A stretch of 18,188 nucleotides of DNA from positions 1 to 18,188 of the forward strand of contig CBDUCL010000038.1 in the NCBI GenBank assembly GCA_965365625.1. Reading direction: 5' to 3'. The stretch is from CAVWCW01 sp965365625. GTDB taxonomy: Bacteria > Pseudomonadota > Gammaproteobacteria > Chromatiales > Chromatiaceae. Made by a program: the position numbers and the translations under genes. Under the pieces are notes generated by a model. That model was not told the DNA's origin. It made no database searches and saw only the letters and a list, made by a program, of their open reading frames with translations. This document shows, piece by piece, positions 12,634 through 18,188 of this stretch. Positions within the stretch are counted from its first letter, which is position 1. Every line of letters starts with the position of its first letter.

Positions 12634-15023
12634 GGAGGCCCACCCTCCGGCGGCCAGCCCTTTACATAAAGATCCTGTTGCGGGAAAGGAATCTGGATTC
12701 CATTGGCGCGGAACGCCGCGTCGATAGCGTAGTTGAGCTCGCTGCGCACCGCCAGCCGACTCTTGACGTCACTGATGAAACAACGCAGATCGAACAACAG
12801 GGCGCTGTCCCCGAAGGCCAGAAACATCACCTTGGGGGGCGGGACACGGCCGTCCGAGATGACCTGGGGGTGTCCCTCGGCCACCTCCAGCAACACCTTT
12901 CGCACCAGCTGCACGTCACTGCCGTAGGCCACCCCTACCGGACAGATCACCCGGCCATAGGGGTCCCGATAGGTCCAATTGGTGACCTGGCCCGAGATCA
13001 GCTCGGAATTGGGCACGATCACATCGGAGCGATCGAAGGTCTGGATCTCGGTGGCGCGCACCCGCACCTTCTGTACGAAGCCCTCAGTATTGCCCACCAC
13101 GATCCAGTCGCCGGGGCGAATCGGGCGCTCAAACAGCAGGATAATGCCGGACACGAAGTTGTTGACGATATTTTGCAGGCCGAAACCGATGCCCACCGAT
13201 AGGGCGCCGGCGATAATGGCGATATTGGAAAGGTCGACTCCGGCCAGGGAGAGGCCGACCAGGATCGCCAGGGCAATCCCTACGTAACCGCTGACCGACA
13301 CCATGGCGTCGCGGGAACCGGCGTCGAGACGGCTGCTGCTGCGCAGCTTCTGGTCCATCCGATCCCTGCCCCAGCTCACCAGCATCAGCAGCAGCGCGAA
13401 CAGCCCCAGCCCCAGCAGCACCTTGGAAGGAACGATACGCAACCCGCCGACGTCGAAGCCGTCCACCAAATACTCGAACACCAAAGCGAACCCGGCCTCC
13501 GACAGTCCCCAAACGCTGAGTGTCAATAGCGCCGCAGTGCCCCAGATCAGGAACCACAGCAATAGGCGCACCCAGATCAGACCCGGCACCGGCTCGTTCG
13601 CCCCCAGCCCGATGCTAGTGTGGAAGCGCCCCTCCCAACCGTCGCCGCCCCGATCGAGCCGGTCCAGGACCTCGCGGACCAAGGCGCCGAGGACCCAGAA
13701 CACCCCGCCGATCAGCAGGGTCCCCAAGAGCCCGGTCAACAGGTAGGCGGAGAGATTGCGATAGCCCAGCCACTCGGCGACCAGGATCACCAGCAGCACC
13801 AGCAACAGCAGAAAGCGCAGGCGTCGGCCCATGCGCAAGCGCTCCACACGCCCGAGCAGCCACAGCAGCCAGACGCTGTTGATCACCAACAGGCTGACCA
13901 CCGCCGCACCCGCCAGCTGGGACAGCTCCGGCGGCAGCTCGCCGGCCTGCAACGAGTGGTCGAGGAGTCCACCTAACAGCAGCAGTAAGGCCAGCATCTG
14001 CAGGCGCCGCCCCAGGGCCTTGGCCAACCCATCCGAGAGTGGGGTGATCTGGCGCGCCGGCTTCGGCGGCCGCAGGGCGCTGCGGATCAGCACCATTACC
14101 AGCAGATAGGCCACCAGGCCGTAGCCGGCCACTGCCAGCAGCGGCGGCGTCTCCAGGCCGCGAAACAACCAGGCCAGCACCAAATCGACACCAAGCAGGG
14201 TCGCCAGGGGCAGGCTGTAGAAGGCCAGGCCCGACAACACCGCGCCGGGTATGCGCCCGGTCAGCCCCAGGGCCTCGTCCGGCGGCCTCACCCCCCGGCG
14301 CAGCCAGGACCGACTCCAGGCCCCCAGCAGCAGTCCCAGAGCACCTCCGGCAGTAATCAGCGTCAGTCCGGCCGGGTCGAGCTGACGGATGCCGCTGCCT
14401 TGGATCAGAAACTCCTGCACCGAGAGCCAGAGACCGACCGGATCGAGCAGACTACCGAACAGCAGCTCGCCCAGATTGTGGTCTTTCTCCACCAGGGTCT
14501 GGCGCAACATCCGCTGCTGCAGCTGGGTGAGGCGCTCCACCAACTCGTCGGCACGGGCGGCCAGGAGCCGGCACTTGGCCAGGGTGGCCTCCACTGCCTG
14601 TTTGCGCTCCCGTATCTGGCTCAGGTCGCGCTTTAGCTCCGGGCTCTGGGCAGCGGCCTCCGCAGCGGAATCGGTAGGTTTGGCCTCGCCCCCGGCCGCC
14701 GCTTCGGTCGGCGCCGGCTCGCTAACGGCGCTCAGGGTCTTGGAGATGCGGGCCAGCTCCGACTCCGCCTGGCTCACGCATTGAATGCCGCGGCTGCGCG
14801 CATTGGTCGCCTGGCGGATCGCCTCGCCGATGGTATCGGCGTCGAACGAGGCCTCGGCCAGCTCCTTGGACAGACGCTCGACCGTGAGCCTAGTCTGAGC
14901 GATCAGGGGGTCGGAATCGTCCTGGGCGACCGCCGGCAGGAACAAGGATCCCAAGACCAATCCGAGCAGGCACACATGACGCAGGCATCCACGAAACCTT
15001 GGTCTTCGAGAGTTCATCTGCAT
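12621..15023 (-). CDS. Large MscS-family mechanosensitive ion channel (MscK-like architecture)
   Basis: The protein has about 800 residues. An N-terminal signal peptide (about 1-32, basic RRPRFRG then CLLGLVLGSLFLPAVA) leads to a periplasmic helical, probably coiled-coil domain to about 190 (ARISKTLSAV, RERKQAVEATLAKCR). Numerous hydrophobic helices follow to about 560. The MscS pore and beta domain then begin at VSVSGYVGIALAILVGLSLAG; the pore helix NIAIIAGALSVGIGFGLQN and FVSGIILLFERPIRPGDWI are diagnostic, with NWTYRD and the C-terminal cytoplasmic vestibule. It is much larger than MscS (286 residues) and smaller than MscK (about 1120). It should release solutes on hypo-osmotic shock. The ATG at 15021-15023 has GGAGG 5 nt upstream; an upstream TTG overlaps that site and was not chosen. 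Confidence 0.9.
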   Translation of the reverse strand: MQMNSRRPRFRGCLRHVCLLGLVLGSLFLPAVAQDDSDPLIAQTRLTVERLSKELAEASFDADTIGEAIRQATNARSRGIQCVSQAESELARISKTLSAVSEPAPTEAAAGGEAKPTDSAAEAAAQSPELKRDLSQIRERKQAVEATLAKCRLLAARADELVERLTQLQQRMLRQTLVEKDHNLGELLFGSLLDPVGLWLSVQEFLIQGSGIRQLDPAGLTLITAGGALGLLLGAWSRSWLRRGVRPPDEALGLTGRIPGAVLSGLAFYSLPLATLLGVDLVLAWLFRGLETPPLLAVAGYGLVAYLLVMVLIRSALRPPKPARQITPLSDGLAKALGRRLQMLALLLLLGGLLDHSLQAGELPPELSQLAGAAVVSLLVINSVWLLWLLGRVERLRMGRRLRFLLLLVLLVILVAEWLGYRNLSAYLLTGLLGTLLIGGVFWVLGALVREVLDRLDRGGDGWEGRFHTSIGLGANEPVPGLIWVRLLLWFLIWGTAALLTLSVWGLSEAGFALVFEYLVDGFDVGGLRIVPSKVLLGLGLFALLLMLVSWGRDRMDQKLRSSSRLDAGSRDAMVSVSGYVGIALAILVGLSLAGVDLSNIAIIAGALSVGIGFGLQNIVNNFVSGIILLFERPIRPGDWIVVGNTEGFVQKVRVRATEIQTFDRSDVIVPNSELISGQVTNWTYRDPYGRVICPVGVAYGSDVQLVRKVLLEVAEGHPQVISDGRVPPPKVMFLAFGDSALLFDLRCFISDVKSRLAVRSELNYAIDAAFRANGIQIPFPQQDLYVKGWPPEGGPPRDG

Positions 15024-15028
15024 GCCGT

Positions 15029-15062
15029 CCTCCAACCCTTCACCGCCGGGGTGAAAAACCGG
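15029..15062 (-). promoter_or_regulatory. Ribosome-binding site with a G:U-rich hairpin for the MscS-family gene
   Basis: In the minus-strand transcript a 13-bp stem (arms 15050-15062 and 15032-15044, loop of 5 at 15045-15049) pairs CCGGUUUUUCACC with GGUGAAGGGUUGG, with no bulge and five G:U pairs. The last two G residues of the 3' arm are the first two of the Shine-Dalgarno GGAGG at 15029-15033. The hairpin could therefore limit ribosome access. Confidence 0.45.
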
Positions 15063-15323
15063 GGCGGAAGCGGGTACTCACAGGGGGGATAGTTGGAATC
15101 CAGGCCATCGCTTTGGAGTCGCTGAGGGCGTCTACCCCGGCTTGAAATCGCGCGGGAGCTAGCTGGCAATTTGGCACGGAATTGCGCGTCACGCAACAAC
15201 ATTGAGAGCCTTGAACGCAGGACTTTCCAGCCAGCCGAAGGACCCGCCATCGGAGCGCTGACGCCGAGGCAGAAGGTGGGGTTCGGCAAGCACCGAACCG
15301 GCCCGGAGCCGAGCGCCCGGCGC
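15063..15323. other. Intergenic region upstream of the MscS-family gene
   Basis: This is most of the 300-bp gap between the hemerythrin-like gene and the MscS-family gene, both on the minus strand. It should contain the promoter for the channel gene, but I see no good -35/-10 pair. A sigma-54-like TTGGCAC...TTGC on the plus strand at 15171-15185 has the wrong spacing. No coding frame with protein-like features was found. Confidence 0.5.
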
Positions 15324-15872
15324 TCAGGAGGTGGATTCGTTGAGGTACTGGTAGAGCAAGCGGAAGCGGTTGGGGTCCTTTTCGCCGAACACCGGGTCGT
15401 CGGGCTTCGGCACGTCGCCGGCAATGCGTTCCCAATCCTCGGCGTCCAGGCAGGCGTCCAGGGCAGGGAACATTTCCTGCTCCTCCCAGTTGAGGTGCTG
15501 ACGCTGGAGCGCTATAAACTCCCGGCCCTCGATCTCCAACTCCTCGCGGCCGATAACCGCTCCCTGCACCACGCCCTCCAGGTTTTTCCGGAACTTTCGA
15601 GCCAACCCGACCAGCACCCCATGCTGCTCGTGCAGCGTGTCGAGCAAGTGCTGCTTGTCACCCAAGCGGCCGCGGGCGGCCTCGAATATCCGGTCCTCGG
15701 TGGGGTGGTGGATCAGCTCGGCGTAGCACTCTATGTATTCCAGCATTTCGATCTTGAGATCGAAATCGGATTCGCGCCCAGCGTAGAACTCATTCAGCTC
15801 GCGCTCGAGCAGGTCGAGCAGGCGGGCCAGGTTGATGTGATCCCGGTGCAAGCGTTCCAGCAGACTGTGCAT
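15324..15872 (-). CDS. Hemerythrin HHE cation-binding domain protein
   Basis: The 182-residue protein is a four-helix bundle of the hemerythrin-like family. The family binds a di-iron centre and serves in O2, NO or iron handling and in repair of damaged iron-sulfur proteins. Candidate iron ligands follow the family spacing: H12 (RDHINL), H55 or H56 with E59 (HHPTEDRIFE), H84 (EQHGVLV), and H126 with E130/E131 (RQHLNWEEQEMFPAL). The first 145 residues make up the domain; the C-terminal tail (VPKPDDPVFGEKDPNRFRLL) has no recognised motif. No signal peptide is seen, so it should be cytosolic. It is separated from its neighbours by 169 and 300 bp and is probably transcribed on its own. Confidence 0.9.
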   Translation of the reverse strand: MHSLLERLHRDHINLARLLDLLERELNEFYAGRESDFDLKIEMLEYIECYAELIHHPTEDRIFEAARGRLGDKQHLLDTLHEQHGVLVGLARKFRKNLEGVVQGAVIGREELEIEGREFIALQRQHLNWEEQEMFPALDACLDAEDWERIAGDVPKPDDPVFGEKDPNRFRLLYQYLNESTS

Positions 15873-15932
15873 CCAATACCCCCGTTGACTGAGCTGGTGG
15901 TCGCGCCGTCCCGGCCTGGGACCGCTTCTTCT

Positions 15933-15961
15933 ACAGTAGTACAGCGGCCAGCAATGGGCAA
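15933..15961 (-). promoter_or_regulatory. Possible sigma-70 promoter of the hemerythrin-like gene
   Basis: On the minus strand TTGCCC (15956-15961) and TACTGT (15933-15938) are separated by exactly 17 bp, about 60 bp upstream of the ATG. The -35 matches four of six consensus bases and the -10 three of six, so the prediction rests mainly on spacing and position. Confidence 0.28.
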
Positions 15962-16030
15962 AAGCTCGGAAGGTTTAGAGGGGGAGGAGTGGGGGAGACT
16001 TGCCTGAAGACAGAGGCGCATTGTCGCTCC

Positions 16031-16057
16031 CTCCTCACGCCTCACTCCTCACGCCTC
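16031..16057 (-). repeat. Tandem GAG-rich 14-bp repeat at the 3' end of the RCK channel gene
   Basis: On the plus strand TCCTCACGCCTC occurs at 16032-16043 and again at 16046-16057, a 14-bp period, followed by further CTC-rich sequence to about 16077. The stop codon of the channel gene (16042-16044) lies inside it, so the protein's final residues (RREESEARREE) are encoded by repeat-derived sequence. Confidence 0.65.
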
Positions 16058-17790
16058 GCCTCTGACTCCTCTCTCCTGACGGGGCGCGTACCGGCACCCC
16101 TTCCTTTCTCCCACTGGCGCCAGATCCACCCTTTGGAAATAGAGCCCCCGGTCAGCACGTAGACCAGAGTATGCTCATTGAGCAAGGTCCACTCCATTCG
16201 GGGCTGGGCCGAGTGGCGGCCACAGAACAGGATGCGGTCTCCGAGGTGCAATTCCTTATCCTCCGTCGGCAGGAGGTCTCGGCTGCCCTGGCGGTGCAGC
16301 AACAGGGGAATGCAGGCAAGTCTGCTTTCGCGGTCCCTCGGATGGGCGAGCAGGTGGGAGATCTTGATGGTCTTCCCTGCCGCCAGGGCATCCGCCACCG
16401 CCCGCGCCTGCTCCGGACCGATCTCCACCTCCCAGGTGTGGGGCACCTCAACGTCAACAATGCCGATGATACGGCTCACCAGCTGGCAGGCCCAATCGTC
16501 GTCTTGAAACAGCGCCAGGTGCAGAAACTGAGACAACAGGGGCCGGGCCAGCAGCACCCGAATCTTGTTGGCGATGATGGAACTGGGATGCATTACCATG
16601 TCTGCCTGCACCGCCTGGGCGATGGCGTCGTTGCTCTTGAGATTCTGGCGCAGGATCACGAACAGCTTGGGGTTGATTTCACGGGCGGTCATGATAATCG
16701 AGAGGTTGTTGACATCATGGTCGGTGCCCGCCACCAGGCCCACCGCCTCTTCGATATTAGCCTGGAGCAAGGTCTCCGCCTCGGTACCCGGGCCCACCAC
16801 GGTGTCGGCGGGAGCGCCGGTGAGCTCGGGCTTTGCCTCCACGATCACCGTCTCGAGCCCTTCATCCTCCAACCGGTCATAGATCGCCTTGCCGAAACGG
16901 CCGTAGCCGCAAAGCACCCAGTGCCCGTCTTTGGGGGGATACAGCGGCTCCGGCAGGCTTTCGTGCATCAGCCCGGTCAGCCACTGGTAGAGCAGGTACA
17001 AGCTGGGAGCCTGCAAGGCGGTGGCCAGATGGGTGGCGAAGGTGTCGAAGGGATCGACGATGTGATCGGTGCCGAATGAATCCATATTGGCCTCCACCTC
17101 CCGCGAGTCGGCGCGGCAGATGACCTTGACCTCCTTGTGCAGCAACTTGCTGGTGATTGCGATCTGCAGGTTGACGTCATTGACGTTGGTCAGGGCCACG
17201 ACCCCGGCGCACAGCGGGTGCTCCAACCCCGCTTCCAGGAGATGCAGGGGCTGGGCCGCGTCGGCGCATAGGCCGGGTACGTACTGGCGCAGATTTTCCA
17301 TTTGCAGCAGGTTGATACGCTCGCAGTCGATATCGATCACCACCGCGTGTTGGTTGCGCTCGGTAATGGCGCGCACCAGGGCGCTGCCGGTCTCGCCGTA
17401 GCCGCACACCAAGTAGAACTCTTCGCGCAGGCGGCGAATGCGGCGCGCGAAGCGGCTCTCGGTCAGCGCCTGGCGAAAAGTCGGGTCCTGCAACAGGGCG
17501 ATCAGGGTGCCTATGGAGTAGATCCAGACCACCACCGTGGCATAGATGCTGAACATAACCCACAGCCGCTGGGCGTCGTTGAACTCGTGGGGTATCTCAC
17601 CAAAACCAATGGTGGTGGACATGAAGCTGACGAAATAGAAGGCGTGGAAAAGGTCCATGCGCCAAGGGTTGCCAGCGCCATCGGTGCCCGGAATCAAACT
17701 CAACCCGAGCACCGCCAGCGTGTAGGTGACGATCAACGTGATCAGCGGCGCCCGCATGCGCCGAAAGATAAGAAAGACGATATTGTTCAT
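16042..17790 (-). CDS. Two-TM ion channel with two RCK/TrkA-N modules
   Basis: The 582-residue protein is an inner-membrane channel of the ligand-gated K+ channel type. TM1 is at about 12-34, the pore helix and filter at about 48-64, and TM2 at about 76-100. The filter is TTIGFGE, a variant of the canonical TVGYG or TIGYGD. The first RCK/TrkA-N Rossmann domain begins at VCGYGETG (128-135) and the second at LCGYGRFG (293-300); acidic VIDID and VIVEA strands are typical nucleotide-binding ends. A TrkA-C-like region follows (LEVEIGPEQARAVAD is the equivalent region, here EVEIGPEQARAVAD). The last 20 or so residues are basic and acidic low-complexity sequence arising from a DNA repeat. It is preceded 14 bp upstream by a small membrane-protein gene on the same strand, suggesting an operon. 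K+ selectivity is inferred from the family. Confidence 0.88.
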   Translation of the reverse strand: MNNIVFLIFRRMRAPLITLIVTYTLAVLGLSLIPGTDGAGNPWRMDLFHAFYFVSFMSTTIGFGEIPHEFNDAQRLWVMFSIYATVVVWIYSIGTLIALLQDPTFRQALTESRFARRIRRLREEFYLVCGYGETGSALVRAITERNQHAVVIDIDCERINLLQMENLRQYVPGLCADAAQPLHLLEAGLEHPLCAGVVALTNVNDVNLQIAITSKLLHKEVKVICRADSREVEANMDSFGTDHIVDPFDTFATHLATALQAPSLYLLYQWLTGLMHESLPEPLYPPKDGHWVLCGYGRFGKAIYDRLEDEGLETVIVEAKPELTGAPADTVVGPGTEAETLLQANIEEAVGLVAGTDHDVNNLSIIMTAREINPKLFVILRQNLKSNDAIAQAVQADMVMHPSSIIANKIRVLLARPLLSQFLHLALFQDDDWACQLVSRIIGIVDVEVPHTWEVEIGPEQARAVADALAAGKTIKISHLLAHPRDRESRLACIPLLLHRQGSRDLLPTEDKELHLGDRILFCGRHSAQPRMEWTLLNEHTLVYVLTGGSISKGWIWRQWEKGRGAGTRPVRREESEARREE

Positions 17791-17804
17791 GGCGGCCTGC
17801 CGGC

Positions 17805-18188
17805 TCAGCGCCGCAGCATCACCGTTTCGATCACCAGCAGCACCACCGACACCACATTGGCCAGCATGGCGCCACCCGAGAGGGACACGATGCTGGCGGT
17901 GACCGCCGGTGTCAGGCCGGTACCAGTAACGTGCTCCGCTAGGATCCAGACCAAGGCGGCAGCAAACAACTGCAGTACCGCCACCAGGCTGGTGGCCAGC
18001 AGCACCGCCCCCATCTGGGTGCGGTCGCCGAACTTGAGCACGGTGGCGATCAGGTTGACCACCACCACCGCAAACAGCTCGTAGACGTGGTGGTGCTCCG
18101 GGTTGTCGAGTTCCCCGACAAAGAAACCGAAGTTCAGAGTCAGGGCGAGGACGATAAAGAAACCGAAGACGACTTTTTCCGGATTCAT
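17805..18188 (-). CDS. Small multi-pass membrane protein, DUF6394-like (start at window edge)
   Basis: The frame covers 127 residues from an ATG at the very last bases of the window, so an upstream extension cannot be excluded. Four hydrophobic segments are visible: VVFGFFIVLALTLNFGFFVG, YELFAVVVVNLIATVLKF, VLLATSLVAVLQLFAAALVW and a C-terminal MLANVVSVVLLVIETVML. Between the first two lies the polar ELDNPEHHHVYE, and KFGDRTQMGAVLLATSL is a striking conserved-looking stretch. From memory this resembles the DUF6394 family of unknown function. It lies 14 bp upstream of the RCK channel gene on the same strand, so the two are probably co-transcribed and may form or regulate one channel system. 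Confidence 0.72.
   Translation of the reverse strand: MNPEKVVFGFFIVLALTLNFGFFVGELDNPEHHHVYELFAVVVVNLIATVLKFGDRTQMGAVLLATSLVAVLQLFAAALVWILAEHVTGTGLTPAVTASIVSLSGGAMLANVVSVVLLVIETVMLRR

Noticed and set aside
15171..15185. Sigma-54-like TTGGCAC...TTGC on the plus strand
   Set aside because: GG and GC are separated by 9 bases instead of the strict 10, and no plus-strand gene follows.
1..18188. CRISPR arrays, insertion sequences, tRNA or rRNA genes
   Set aside because: No regularly spaced repeats, transposase motifs or RNA-gene signatures were seen on either strand; a tool such as tRNAscan-SE or ISfinder could miss nothing obvious but was not run.

Overview
The window reads as chromosome from a high-GC gammaproteobacterium, possibly a chemolithotrophic or sulfur-oxidising type. 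The evidence is an E. coli-type LexA box (CTGT-N8-ACAG), a perfect FNR/Anr palindrome, an LpxL-like acyltransferase and a bidirectional NAD-linked [NiFe] hydrogenase. No rRNA, tRNA, CRISPR array or insertion sequence was recognised. The genus is inference only.

Region 1 (1-3913, minus strand) is a tightly overlapping four-gene operon: a GNAT-like protein, a GH3-family acyl-adenylating enzyme, a B12-binding-type radical SAM protein, and a second related radical SAM protein that runs off the left edge. Every junction overlaps (GTGA, ATGA, then 13 nt). It looks like a small uncharacterised biosynthetic or modification pathway.

Region 2 (3914-5095) is a scar of broken genes and control sites. 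It holds a frameshifted N-terminal piece of a membrane protein, a short fusion of hoxH-like and hoxW-like sequence, and the 5' end of an error-prone polymerase gene (dnaE2/imuC) that has lost an internal block and its whole 3' end but keeps a LexA box at its start. A perfect FNR-type box follows, upstream of the hydrogenase genes. Composition changes sharply at about 4455, from moderate to very high GC.

Region 3 (5096-10117, plus strand) is a compact hoxF-hoxU-hoxY-hoxH-hoxW operon. It encodes a Ralstonia-type NAD-reducing hydrogenase (group 3d) with the NuoE-like domain fused to HoxF, plus the HoxH maturation protease. HoxFU form the diaphorase, HoxYH the hydrogenase, and HoxW trims HoxH. 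No hyp maturation genes are present. An LpxL-type acyltransferase follows at 10186.

Region 4 (11158-18188, minus strand) is an ion-transport and stress neighbourhood: MgtE magnesium transporter, a large MscS-family mechanosensitive channel, a hemerythrin-like protein, a two-TM channel with two RCK modules, and a small membrane protein resembling DUF6394 at the right edge. Short GAG-rich repeats sit across the stop codons of two of these genes, and a G:U-rich hairpin reaches the ribosome-binding site of the MscS-family gene.
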